Assembly: GCF_027474845.2 (NCBI RefSeq)
Contig: NZ_CP107031.2
Location: 1,564,501-1,628,500, forward strand
Direction: 5' to 3'
Source: Maribacter aestuarii
Lineage (GTDB): Bacteria > Bacteroidota > Bacteroidia > Flavobacteriales > Flavobacteriaceae
Length of the DNA: 64,000 nucleotides
The position numbers and the translations under genes were made by a program. This document shows positions 1-8,895 of the stretch, piece by piece (the stretch's first letter is position 1; every line of letters starts with the position of its first letter). The notes below the pieces were generated by a model. That model saw only the letters and a program-made list of their open reading frames with translations. It was not told where the DNA came from and did no database searches.

Positions 1-598
1 TCTGTGGGGTAGTTTTACCCATTCTCGTTACTGGGGTGTGGCCAATATAAATTTCTTTATAGTTGGTTAGCCTCTTAGGGTAATGTAGGTCATTTTCGTT
101 CAAGTTCGGATTTAAGGACATCGCTAATTCCCAAAGTGTCCTGTCCCAATAAAAGGTTTTCGTAAAATACTCATGTTCTATCCCTTTGAGGTTGGTAAAA
201 CCCGCATGAAGGAACAATCTTTGGTCATCATCCAAATAATAGTTCTTGAGACTCTCATAAAACCTAATATGTGCTGCCTTGGTTTGTTGTTCTATATTTT
301 CGTAGGACTTTGCGGTGGCCTCCCCACCATGCATTAACCACGTAGGGTTATCCGTAGTGTTAACAAGCCACTGGTAACAAAGTTCATCGTGATTACCGCG
401 GAGAAATACACAGCGGTATGTCTTATCCAAGTCTAGTAAAAAATTCACTGTTTCAACGGCTTGGCTCCATCCGTCTATGTAATCCCCTAAAAAAATTAGG
501 GTATCCCTAGTTGTAATTTCAACTCTCTTCAATACTTGTTGCAAGGCCTTTAGGCCTGAATGAATATCCCCTATAACTAATGTTCGTCCTGAAATCAT
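1..598 (-). CDS. Calcineurin-like metallophosphoesterase (Ser/Thr phosphatase type), C-terminus beyond window
   Basis: Translating the minus strand from the ATG at 598 gives an open frame of about 199 codons that runs off the left edge, so the C-terminus is missing. All the hallmark metal-binding blocks of the PPP-type metallophosphoesterases are visible in order: GDIHSG near residue 10, GDYIDG near 40, GNHDE near 70, HAGF near 130 and GHTPV near 185. The family hydrolyses phosphate esters with a dinuclear metal centre; bacterial members include PrpA/ApaH-like protein phosphatases, but the substrate here cannot be told. The ATG overlaps the TGA of the upstream zinc-ribbon gene (ATGA, 595-598), so the two are probably translationally coupled. 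Confidence 0.88.
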   Translation of the reverse strand, partial: MISGRTLVIGDIHSGLKALQQVLKRVEITTRDTLIFLGDYIDGWSQAVETVNFLLDLDKTYRCVFLRGNHDELCYQWLVNTTDNPTWLMHGGEATAKSYENIEQQTKAAHIRFYESLKNYYLDDDQRLFLHAGFTNLKGIEHEYFTKTFYWDRTLWELAMSLNPNLNENDLHYPKRLTNYKEIYIGHTPVTRMGKTTPQ

Positions 599-1677
599 TT
601 TGCAAAAATCGCAATTAGTCCTATGACCACAAGAATGAAAACTACTAAAAAGAAAATTTTCCAGAAAGAATAAGGCCTACTTCCACTCAAAACTCCGGAT
701 TGCCCGTTAATGTAGAAATGAAATTCTTTCCCATTATAACGATAGGAACTAATGTAGACCGGTAATAAAATATGTTTAAAAGTTTCATCGGATAGTTTGA
801 TATCTGCATTGGCAATGCGTTGTGTATCTCCACCGATGTCCCTTCGTATCCAGTTGTAAGCAATATTTTTTGCTTTCTGAAAGGATTGGTGATGGCCATC
901 CTTCAAGGAAATAGTATATTTTTCCGTTACAAACCCCGACAAGTACTTGGAGTTGAAAACCACCATCTCCTTTAAATTCCAGAAGGCAATTTTAGAAGGA
1001 ATTTCCCTGCTCTTTTTTTGGGACGCATTTATGAGAATATCATCCACAAAACCGTTAACTGTACCGGATGCATATGTCCATTTAGTTTTTCGCACCTGTC
1101 TCGTTCTTTTCCCTTTATCGGTATTGTAGGTTTGGGTCTCATAATAATAATCTCCTCTTTGTCCTTGATAGGAAGCAAAAAGGTTGGCATCAAAGGTCCA
1201 ATAGGGCAGGTATAAACCATGCAATCCTTCCGGATTCAAGGCAGCCTTTTTGAGATTATCAGGGGCAAACCAAAGGCTTCTAACCCAAGTTTTGAAAATT
1301 GCCCTTGCTTCTTTTACGTCCAACTGAAAAGGCACCAGAGCACTCGGTAAAATCCAACCCTCGGTTTCTACATCCTCACGAATTAAAGGTTCCCCGCAAT
1401 AAACACAATCTAAAGATTTATAGTTCTCCTCTACATGTTGGTTGGCCCCGCAATTTTTGCAGTGGAGTAACTCAATAGTCTCGGTATAGGCATTTTCCCC
1501 AACTATCTTTAAATAGTGCTCCAGTTCCAATTCCTCAAAACTACTTTTGGACTGTTCAATGAATTCCTCGTAGCCACAATAGGCACACTGAAGTTGGTGG
1601 GAACCGGGTTTGAACTTTAATTCGGCCCCACAGTTGGCACAGGCCTTTTTATGCTCGGAATTTTGAATGTCTTGCAT
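595..1677 (-). CDS. Double zinc-ribbon membrane-anchored protein (TFIIB-type zinc ribbon), 360 aa
   Basis: Two Cys4 zinc ribbons stand at the N-terminus: C13/C16/C31/C34 and C73/C76/C91/C94. A middle domain of about 240 residues follows, rich in Trp and Tyr and of unknown function. A single C-terminal transmembrane helix lies at about 337-359, followed only by AK. Bacterial proteins of this type are often annotated as TFIIB-type zinc-ribbon or PriA-like proteins. I see no helicase motif, so PriA is not justified. It sits between the SPFH/GYF_2 gene (80-bp gap) and the phosphoesterase (4-bp overlap), which suggests an operon acting at the membrane. Function is unknown. Confidence 0.8.
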   Translation of the reverse strand: MQDIQNSEHKKACANCGAELKFKPGSHQLQCAYCGYEEFIEQSKSSFEELELEHYLKIVGENAYTETIELLHCKNCGANQHVEENYKSLDCVYCGEPLIREDVETEGWILPSALVPFQLDVKEARAIFKTWVRSLWFAPDNLKKAALNPEGLHGLYLPYWTFDANLFASYQGQRGDYYYETQTYNTDKGKRTRQVRKTKWTYASGTVNGFVDDILINASQKKSREIPSKIAFWNLKEMVVFNSKYLSGFVTEKYTISLKDGHHQSFQKAKNIAYNWIRRDIGGDTQRIANADIKLSDETFKHILLPVYISSYRYNGKEFHFYINGQSGVLSGSRPYSFWKIFFLVVFILVVIGLIAIFAK

Positions 1678-1757
1678 CGATTAAATTGTGTCATGTACAG
1701 TTCATGGAGGCGTCCATCACTTATTGTAGATTGCTTCAACAATAATAATAATGACCC

Positions 1758-2894
1758 CTAATTAGAAGGTAATGGTGGTGGAGTATTTCCTCCTAGAAAA
1801 GACTTCAACTCTTCAATATCCTTTAAACTAGTCCAATTGGCCATTCCCTGTTTCCAAATCAAAGAATCCCTATTTATGGTTCTACTGGCGAACAGCTCTT
1901 TTAATTTATCAAAAGATACCGGTCCTGATTGTTGGCCATTTACCGCATAGTAATAACTCACTTGCACAGGAACAGGAGGAGGGGCTGCTTGAGCTTGTTG
2001 GGGTTGCGCACCAAAAGGTTGTCCTGTCGGTTGTCCCATCATGCTTCCCATTTGTTGAGCCAGTACAAAACCCATTCCCATTCCCATGCCGGCGCCTGCC
2101 GTGCCACCTTCGTTCTTAGCCGCTGCTTCCATTGCTTTAGCAGCCTTAAACTGTGCCAATTTTGTCATATCCAGTTTATCCAGACGGCTGTATTCAAAAA
2201 TCTCTTTTTTCAGCTCTTCTGGCATGGAGACATTTTCTATATAAAATTTCTCCAGCTCAATACCCACCCGACCAAACTCGGGCTGCATCACTTGCTGACA
2301 AGTCTCCGAAAGCTCACTCGTATTAGCTGCGTAAAGTTCAATGGGCAGGTTAGCTTCTCCAATTGTGTCCGTAAATCGGGTTACGATAAGGCTCTTCAGA
2401 TGTTCATTGATCTCGTAGTTCGTAAAATTACCATCCGTACCAACAACGTCCACCACAAATTTACCCGGGTCACTAATTCTAAAACTGTAAGTGCCAAAAG
2501 CGCGGATTTCTACCAGTCCAAAACGGTCATCGCTTAACATGAATGGATTTTTGGTTCCCCATTTTTCATCTGTAAAAAGGCGGGTGTTCACAAAATAGAC
2601 CTCAGCTTTAAAAGGACTATCAAAACCATATTTCCATCCTTTTAACGTAGTTAGGATGGGTAAATTTTTTGTGTTCAAAGTATAGGTTCCCGGTTTGAAA
2701 ACATCGGCAAGTTGTCCTTCATTGACGAAAACTGCGGTCTGGCCTTCACGAACAATAAGTTGTGCATTATTTTTTATTTCGTTCTGGTACCTTTCAAATC
2801 GATATACAATGGTATCATTGGTAGTGTCCAGCCATTCAATTATGTCTATAAATTCATGGCTTAGTTTTTTCTTGATTTCGTCGAAGATGCTCAT
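1758..2894 (-). CDS. SPFH (band 7)/virion-core-like protein with C-terminal GYF_2 domain
   Basis: The frame can start at a TTG at 2912, but the ATG at 2894 (MSIFDEI) fits the family better and is chosen, giving 378 aa. Residues of about 1-250 form the SPFH domain of the YdjI/virion-core-like group. A Gly/Met/Gln/Pro-rich linker follows at about 255-305, with repeated GMG and QPQQAQ segments. The C-terminal domain at about 310-364 is GYF_2 (DUF4339), recognised by YYYAVNGQQSGP and the spaced Trp residues. SPFH proteins build oligomeric membrane-associated scaffolds, and GYF_2 domains are thought to bind partners. There is no N-terminal transmembrane segment. Its neighbour is the zinc-ribbon protein, a pairing common in Bacteroidota. 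Confidence 0.85.
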   Translation of the reverse strand: MSIFDEIKKKLSHEFIDIIEWLDTTNDTIVYRFERYQNEIKNNAQLIVREGQTAVFVNEGQLADVFKPGTYTLNTKNLPILTTLKGWKYGFDSPFKAEVYFVNTRLFTDEKWGTKNPFMLSDDRFGLVEIRAFGTYSFRISDPGKFVVDVVGTDGNFTNYEINEHLKSLIVTRFTDTIGEANLPIELYAANTSELSETCQQVMQPEFGRVGIELEKFYIENVSMPEELKKEIFEYSRLDKLDMTKLAQFKAAKAMEAAAKNEGGTAGAGMGMGMGFVLAQQMGSMMGQPTGQPFGAQPQQAQAAPPPVPVQVSYYYAVNGQQSGPVSFDKLKELFASRTINRDSLIWKQGMANWTSLKDIEELKSFLGGNTPPPLPSN

Positions 2895-3080
2895 TTTCTT
2901 ATTTATTTTCAATTACATCAAAAAGGTAGGGAATTCTATTCTTCGTCACAAGATTGGATGCAAAAACTACTACAACGTTTGCATGCTTGGCTTACGGCAT
3001 AATTTGAACAATAACCATTAAAATTATGCTTTAAGCTACTTTTTCTAATTAATTTAGATAAATTGAAAAATTAAAACCGC

Positions 3081-4025
3081 ATGAAAAACATTTATTGCAT
3101 AGGTGAGCTACTTATAGACTTCGTTGCTGAAAAACAGGGAAAAGATTTGTCCAAGGCCAACGAATTTTCTAAAAAAGCTGGTGGTGCACCTGCCAATGTA
3201 GCCTGTGCAATTAGTAAGCTTGGAGGTAAGGGTATTTTTATTGGGTGTGTAGGAGACGACCCTTTTGGCAAGTTCCTTCTAAATGTACTAGAGGAAGCGG
3301 AAGTAGATATTTCATTGGTTCAAAAATCTGAAGTTTTTACCACTATGGCTTTTGTCTCCAATGATGAAGATGGTGAAAGAGATTTTGTGTTTAGCAGAGG
3401 AGCGGATAGGGAGTTAAAATATGATTCTTCCCTAAAAATTAAATTCAAAGATAACATGGTACACTTTGGTGCTGCAACAGCACTACTTGGCGGTAACTTG
3501 GAGGACGCTTATAATAGGTACTTTTTTGATGCGCTAACGCAAAAATCATTCATAAGTTTTGACCCTAATTACCGAGTAGACCTATGGAAAGGAAAAGAGG
3601 ATATTTTCATTAAAAAATGTATGCCTTTTATTCAAAAATCGAACTTGTGTAAATTTAGTTTAGATGAGGCTTTTCTCATCTCCAAGATGGATACACTAGA
3701 AGAAGCCTGCCAATACCTTCATGACATTGGGGCACCAATTATTGTTATAACATTAGGTGGGGATGGCACTTATATAAGTATGGCTAATTTTAAGACCACA
3801 GTTAAAAGCATTAAAGTAGACCCGGTTGATACTACTGGCGCAGGGGATGCTTTCATTGGATGTTTGTTAAAGCAAATTTCGGGACTGGACAACTGGGATA
3901 AACTACATGAGAAACCTGAAACATTAAGAGATATGGTTGCTTTGGCAAACAGAGCTGGTGCAATTACGACCACCAAATATGGTGCAATAAACGCGCTACC
4001 AACCCAAAACCAACTCGTATCCTAG
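3081..4025 (+). CDS. PfkB-family fructokinase, 314 aa
   Basis: This is a full-length ribokinase/PfkB-family sugar kinase. The N-terminal signature GGAPANVACAISKLGG (about 34-49) and the C-terminal signature DTTGAGDAFIG (about 250-260) with catalytic base D256 and its GAGD anion hole are both intact. DPNYR (161-165) is typical of fructokinases. The amylosucrase gene starts one base after its stop codon. Amylosucrase releases fructose from sucrose, and this enzyme would phosphorylate it to fructose 6-phosphate for glycolysis. The assignment to fructose rests on the family signature and this neighbour; 2-keto-3-deoxygluconate kinase is the less likely alternative. Confidence 0.85.
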   Translation: MKNIYCIGELLIDFVAEKQGKDLSKANEFSKKAGGAPANVACAISKLGGKGIFIGCVGDDPFGKFLLNVLEEAEVDISLVQKSEVFTTMAFVSNDEDGERDFVFSRGADRELKYDSSLKIKFKDNMVHFGAATALLGGNLEDAYNRYFFDALTQKSFISFDPNYRVDLWKGKEDIFIKKCMPFIQKSNLCKFSLDEAFLISKMDTLEEACQYLHDIGAPIIVITLGGDGTYISMANFKTTVKSIKVDPVDTTGAGDAFIGCLLKQISGLDNWDKLHEKPETLRDMVALANRAGAITTTKYGAINALPTQNQLVS

Positions 4026-4026
4026 C

Positions 4027-5964
4027 ATGAACCAAGCTGCATTACATCGCCTTTTAACTTCTAAAGAGGGCATAAAGGGTACACATCCTACAGAAGATTT
4101 ATTCAATATACGATTGGCGACGAATTTATCCCTAATAAAAACGTTGTTCTTCTCCCTATATCCAGAATCTTTAAAAAATAAAATCCATTTCCATAATCTT
4201 TTGGATTCGATGGAGCAATTATTTGAACTGAGACCGGACGAGCTTAAAACGCTAGACCTAAAAAGAATAGAGCAAGGAAATTGGTATCAAAACGAACGAT
4301 TGGTAGGTATGCAGTTATATGTGGATCGCTTCAACAAAGACCTTAACGGATTAGTGAATAAGCTTTCCTATTTGAATAATCTTGGTATAAATTTTCTCCA
4401 TATAATGCCGATAACAACCAGACCTAGTGGAGAAAGTGATGGAGGTTATGCTGTAAACAATTATCATGAAATTGACCCTAAATTTGGAACAAAAGCCGAT
4501 TTTCTAGCGCTTACCGCTTTAGCAAGATCTAAGAATATTCTTCTTATGCTGGATTTTGTGGTAAACCATACTTCAGATGAATTTAGTTGGGCCAAAAAGG
4601 CTAAGGCAGGAGATGAAAAGTATCAAAATTATTATTATACCTATCCCGATAGGACTATTCCGGATGAGTTCGAAAAAACATTACCTGAAATTTTCCCTGA
4701 ATCCGCTCCTGGCAGTTTTACCCATGTCCCGGAGATGGATAAATGGGTCATGACCTGTTTTAATAGTTATCAATGGGACCTGAACTACTCCAATCCCGAG
4801 GTTTTTATTGAAATGCTAGGCAATTTGGTAAAAATGGCAAATATGGGAATAGACGTGGTGCGCTTTGATGCTTTGGCCTTTCTCTGGAAAAAACTAGGTA
4901 CCATTTCCCAGAACCTGCCGGAAGCCCATCAATTAATTTCCCTGTTTAGGTTATGTCTTCAAGTAATTGCCCCTGGGGTCATACTCTTAGCGGAGGCCAT
5001 AGTGGCCCCTAGAAATATTATAAAATATTTTGGGGAGGGAATTTTAGAAGGCAACGAGTGTGAAGTGGCCTATAATGCTTCTTTAATGGCCCTCCTTTGG
5101 AATTCTATCGCTACAAAACAGACTTCTTTGCTCTATAAAAGTCTTATGGAAATCCCTGCCAAGCCAAACGATGCGACATGGATCAATTACATCCGCTGTC
5201 ATGACGATATCGGTTTGGGATATGACGATGATTTCATAAGGGACATGGGGTGGAACCCCAATGCCCACAGAAAGTTTCTACTGGATTACTATTGCCAAGG
5301 CTTGGAATGGTCTCCGGCAAAAGGATTAATTTTTATGTATAATCCTAAAAACGGGGATGGTAGAATTACAGGAAGTGCAGCTTCCCTCCTGGGGCTGGAA
5401 AAAGCTTTGGAGGAAAAGGATAAGGTGGCAATTAACCTATCTATTGCTAAAATTTTGATGTTACATGGTATTATTCTCTCTTATGGGGGAATTCCTGTGA
5501 TTTACATGGGAGACGAAATAGGAACATTGAACGATTACTCTTTCCGGACCAACGAAGAACATAAAAACGATAGTAGATGGGTAAACAGGCCCGTACAGGA
5601 TTGGAAAATTGTGGACAAGCTCAAATCGAAAAAAAACCATAGTTACAAAATCTATAGTGGCCTGAAGAAATTGATACAATTGCGTAAAGGGTTACCACTG
5701 TTAGCAGATAACAATAACTTGGTCCTACATCCTTCTTCTAATAGCCATGTTTTCGTCTTTGAGCGCACAAGAGAAAGCGGTGGTTTATGGGTTGTATCCA
5801 ATTTTGATGAAGAGACACAGTTTCTAGAAGTGGCTTGGTTGTTCTCTATTGGAATATCTTTTGGCAGAAATCCTAAAGACCTCATTACTAAGAAAGATCT
5901 TGTGCTGAATGAAGGGCGCTTAAAACTGAGCCCTTATCAACATCTGTGGATTACAATTGATTAG
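4027..5964 (+). CDS. Amylosucrase (GH13 subfamily 4), 645 aa
   Basis: Length and motifs match amylosucrase, a cytosolic GH13 enzyme that transfers glucose from sucrose to an alpha-1,4-glucan and frees fructose. The four GH13 regions are present: DFVVNH (about 176-181), VVRFDALAFLWKK with nucleophile D281, LLAEAIV with acid/base E323, and NYIRCHDDIG with transition-state stabiliser D393. The block from VVRFDAL through NLPEAH follows the Neisseria amylosucrase pattern closely, as known from the family. Sucrose phosphorylase or trehalose synthase would lack several of these blocks. The gene starts one base after the fructokinase stop, so the pair would convert sucrose to stored glucan plus fructose 6-phosphate. 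Its last 4 bp overlap the convergent AlbA_2 gene. Confidence 0.87.
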   Translation: MNQAALHRLLTSKEGIKGTHPTEDLFNIRLATNLSLIKTLFFSLYPESLKNKIHFHNLLDSMEQLFELRPDELKTLDLKRIEQGNWYQNERLVGMQLYVDRFNKDLNGLVNKLSYLNNLGINFLHIMPITTRPSGESDGGYAVNNYHEIDPKFGTKADFLALTALARSKNILLMLDFVVNHTSDEFSWAKKAKAGDEKYQNYYYTYPDRTIPDEFEKTLPEIFPESAPGSFTHVPEMDKWVMTCFNSYQWDLNYSNPEVFIEMLGNLVKMANMGIDVVRFDALAFLWKKLGTISQNLPEAHQLISLFRLCLQVIAPGVILLAEAIVAPRNIIKYFGEGILEGNECEVAYNASLMALLWNSIATKQTSLLYKSLMEIPAKPNDATWINYIRCHDDIGLGYDDDFIRDMGWNPNAHRKFLLDYYCQGLEWSPAKGLIFMYNPKNGDGRITGSAASLLGLEKALEEKDKVAINLSIAKILMLHGIILSYGGIPVIYMGDEIGTLNDYSFRTNEEHKNDSRWVNRPVQDWKIVDKLKSKKNHSYKIYSGLKKLIQLRKGLPLLADNNNLVLHPSSNSHVFVFERTRESGGLWVVSNFDEETQFLEVAWLFSIGISFGRNPKDLITKKDLVLNEGRLKLSPYQHLWITID

Positions 5965-7097
5965 TTGTACTTTACTTTTCTAATGATACGAAGTGCCTCT
6001 TTGAACGAATCATAAACTTCGGGAAAATTCTCTTTTACCAATTTTCTACCCTTTTCTAGTTTTGTTTTCGCCTCTTCAAATCCGTTTAAATAACTAATGA
6101 GATACGTATCTGATAAATGATTCAAATCCTCCTTTTCGGAAGGGTTCAGTGCTATATTTTTTTCAATTTTAAAGAGTAAACTGTTGTTAGCGTTGAAAAT
6201 ATGGTGTAATGTTTTCTTATCGTATTCAGGAGGTGAAAAAACAAGTTCGGATTGTATTTGATACTTACCGTTGTCCTTAAAATTAATCACCACTTCCTCC
6301 AAAGGATAATACTTCTGTTTTTTGCCTAGCCCCAATTGTACGAACTCGATTGTTTTAAACGAATGGTCATCGTAGGATATGGTAACCTCGTCCAAGTTGG
6401 AGTAAAATAGTTTGACCTGTTCATTGATCAATTCAATGTCAACACGGTAGTAATAGGTTTCGCCTTTGACCGTTTTTTTCTTTCCTGCCCAGCAAACTAC
6501 GAACTGCTCCTTAAAAACTTTATAATCGCTTTCAAGGTCTTTATGCCGATTATTCATAAAATCAATTACGCCGTCCAGCGTAAGTTCAATATTATTCCGA
6601 GCATGCTGTTCTATGGTAGCGACCACTTTGGAATTTATGTCCTTAAGTTCAATTCCATCTGCTTTTGGCAAGCTGATACTTCCTTCCCTAAAATAGACGG
6701 TGCCCCCATAGTACTTCCAAATATTCCTACGAAGAGCGCAAACTTTGCCATTAGAAGTGATGGTCACCAAACCTACGACTTTCCCTTCCGGAAGGTGTGG
6801 AAAGGGTATGTTCTCATAAGAGATTAAAGGAGGATTGTCCAGATATGCGTTTACCAGATTCTGAATCTTACTGTCATCAAAGAAATCTACGCCAACAATC
6901 TTGTTATCTTCGTCTTCCACTCCAACAACAACGAAGGAATTGTTCCTTGGGTTACTATTTGCCAGAGCGCAAACATGCTTTAAAAATTTTGCCTTGCCTT
7001 CTCTTTCGCCAATGGCTATATATCGCTTTTTATCATAAAAACTATTTTCGTCGTTATGAGCGAGTAAGTTTTTAACCAATAATCGCTTATTGATCAT
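5961..7097 (-). CDS. AlbA_2 (Schlafen AlbA_2-type) domain protein, 378 aa
   Basis: Residues of about 10-130 form an AlbA_2 domain (formerly AAA_4). The start ENSFYDKKRYI is followed by ANSNPRNNSFVVVGVED, a conserved core of the family. AlbA_2 domains are found in Schlafen-like proteins and in bacterial predicted transcriptional regulators, where nucleic-acid binding is proposed. The C-terminal 240 residues are charged and match nothing I recognise. The start codon overlaps the end of the SDR gene upstream (7094-7097), so it is probably the last gene of an aldo/keto reductase-SDR-AlbA_2 operon. Its own end overlaps the amylosucrase gene tail to tail by 4 bp. The role is unknown. Confidence 0.75.
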   Translation of the reverse strand: MINKRLLVKNLLAHNDENSFYDKKRYIAIGEREGKAKFLKHVCALANSNPRNNSFVVVGVEDEDNKIVGVDFFDDSKIQNLVNAYLDNPPLISYENIPFPHLPEGKVVGLVTITSNGKVCALRRNIWKYYGGTVYFREGSISLPKADGIELKDINSKVVATIEQHARNNIELTLDGVIDFMNNRHKDLESDYKVFKEQFVVCWAGKKKTVKGETYYYRVDIELINEQVKLFYSNLDEVTISYDDHSFKTIEFVQLGLGKKQKYYPLEEVVINFKDNGKYQIQSELVFSPPEYDKKTLHHIFNANNSLLFKIEKNIALNPSEKEDLNHLSDTYLISYLNGFEEAKTKLEKGRKLVKENFPEVYDSFKEALRIIRKVKYN

Positions 7098-7849
7098 AAA
7101 TCTTTGTTGACAATTGTTGATGAAGCCTGTGCCGTAGGCATAACGACCAAATCCGCAATATTTACATGATATGGCCTCGTGATCACAAAATGTATGATAT
7201 CTGCGATATCTTCCGGTTTCAAAGGCTGAAATCCCTTATAAACGGTTTCAGCTCTTTTTTCATCACCCTTAAACCTTACATTACTGAACTCTGTTTCTAC
7301 TAAGCCGGGATTCACGGCTCCAACCCGTATTCCAAGTCCATTTAAATCTATTCGCATTCCTTGATTAATAGCGTCTACGGCATGCTTACTGGCACAGTAA
7401 ACATTGCCTTTGGGATATACCTCTTTCCCTGCGGTAGAACCAATATTGATAATATGGCCTGCCTTTCGATTGATCATTTGAGGAAGTAATGCCTTGGATA
7501 CATACAATAACCCTTTTACATTAATGTCCAACATGGCATCCCAATCCTCCAAATTACCCTCTTGGATAGTGTCCAAACCATGTGCGTTTCCAGCATTGTT
7601 TATAAGAATGTCAATTTTTGAAAAGTCCTCTGGAAGCCCTTTCACAGCTTGTTGCACGGCAATTTTGTCCCGAATGTCAAAATTCAAGATATGAACATCA
7701 GTTTTGGCACCCAATTGATTTTTTAAATCTTCCAAACGTTCCTGTCTTCTCCCACAAAGTACCAAGCGAATTTTTTGCTTGGCGAAAAGCTCAGCTGTGG
7801 CTTTCCCTATGCCACTAGTGGCCCCGGTAATAAATGCTGTTTTCATCAT
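7094..7849 (-). CDS. Short-chain dehydrogenase/reductase (YdfG-like), 251 aa
   Basis: This is a classical SDR with nucleotide-binding GATSGIGKATA (about 9-19), NNAG (about 85-88) and the catalytic YCASK (Tyr/Lys pair near 151/155). CGRRQERL after the second beta strand suggests an NADP(H) preference. The group resembles YdfG/serine 3-dehydrogenase-type enzymes that reduce 3-hydroxy acids or malonic semialdehyde, but the substrate cannot be read from sequence. The start offers two ATGs in a row (7849 or 7846). It lies 11 bp downstream of the aldo/keto reductase and overlaps the AlbA_2 gene by 4 bp, so all three are probably co-transcribed. Confidence 0.88.
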   Translation of the reverse strand: MMKTAFITGATSGIGKATAELFAKQKIRLVLCGRRQERLEDLKNQLGAKTDVHILNFDIRDKIAVQQAVKGLPEDFSKIDILINNAGNAHGLDTIQEGNLEDWDAMLDINVKGLLYVSKALLPQMINRKAGHIINIGSTAGKEVYPKGNVYCASKHAVDAINQGMRIDLNGLGIRVGAVNPGLVETEFSNVRFKGDEKRAETVYKGFQPLKPEDIADIIHFVITRPYHVNIADLVVMPTAQASSTIVNKDL

Positions 7850-7860
7850 AGTATAAAATT

Positions 7861-8736
7861 TTAAGCCACTTCATATCCGTTACTGGCCTCTAAAAGAATA
7901 AACCAGTCATCTAGCTCCATTTTCAATTTGACCGCCTCCATTGACAGCGCTAGCCGATCTGGGGTAGCGGTTCCCACAACAGGATGAATATTTGCAGGGT
8001 GCTTTAGAATCCAGGCCAACAGGAGTTGGTCCTCTGTGGCTTCGTATTTCTTTGAAAGCTCTTTTAAGATCTTTTTAATTCGAGTTGTTTGTTTTGTTTT
8101 TTCCTTAAAATATAATCCCAGGGGGCTCCAAGACATGGCAAGGCGATGCTTTGTAAGACAATCGTCCAAAGTCCCTTCATACATTACCTCATTCGCAGTT
8201 AGCGAAAATTCTACTTGATTGGCCTCTACGGGAAGCCTCGTCTCTAAGAGCGCTATTTGAGACGGCGTAAAATTAGACACCCCAAATTGCCTGATTTTTC
8301 CCTCTTTTTTAAGTTTATGAACGGCTTGGGAAATCTCATCCGGATGCATCAAAGGACTAGGCCTGTGTAATAGCAAGAGGTCCAAATATTCTGTTTGCAG
8401 CAATTTCAGTGACCTTTCGGCAGACCACAGAATATAATCACTCCCGTAATTGTAATGCTTTACTTCATTCTTTCTTGTTTCTGAGTCGAATTGAATGCCG
8501 CATTTGCTAATCAATTGGATATTCTCCCGCTTTATGGCACTTTTCCCAAAGGCTTTACCAAACTGTTCCTCATTGGTATAATCACCATAAATATCAGCAT
8601 GGTCAAAGGTGGTTATATCAAGCTCCAAACATCGGTGCATTAATAACTCCATTTCAGCGGTAGAAAGCTCTTTTCCCCAATTGCCCCATGTCATGGTGCC
8701 AGCAATAATTCTGGAATACTTGGATGTCTCTTTCAT
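7861..8736 (-). CDS. Aldo/keto reductase (YdhF-like), 291 aa
   Basis: This is a TIM-barrel NADPH-dependent aldo/keto reductase. Family elements are visible: FDHADIYGDYTNEE near 40-53 with catalytic Asp and Tyr, LLLLHRPSPL near 120 carrying the active-site His, and GVSNFTPSQI near 153. PVVGTATPDRL near 255 is the NADPH-binding loop. The sequence follows the YdhF/oxidoreductase subgroup. The physiological carbonyl substrate is unknown. It is the first gene of the minus-strand set and is divergent from moxR at 8896, leaving a 159-bp shared promoter region rich in A and T. Confidence 0.88.
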   Translation of the reverse strand: MKETSKYSRIIAGTMTWGNWGKELSTAEMELLMHRCLELDITTFDHADIYGDYTNEEQFGKAFGKSAIKRENIQLISKCGIQFDSETRKNEVKHYNYGSDYILWSAERSLKLLQTEYLDLLLLHRPSPLMHPDEISQAVHKLKKEGKIRQFGVSNFTPSQIALLETRLPVEANQVEFSLTANEVMYEGTLDDCLTKHRLAMSWSPLGLYFKEKTKQTTRIKKILKELSKKYEATEDQLLLAWILKHPANIHPVVGTATPDRLALSMEAVKLKMELDDWFILLEASNGYEVA

Positions 8737-8895
8737 AAGCCAGTGAAATTAAAAAGAAATCCCTTAAATCCTTCATAAAAATAGGGGGTTTTCCCTTTTT
8801 TTAACCAATCGTTAACAGCTACTCAATGAATAAATTTTCAATTTGCACAACTGTTAAAATCATAACCAACCAACACCAAAAATTTAAACTGTTAA

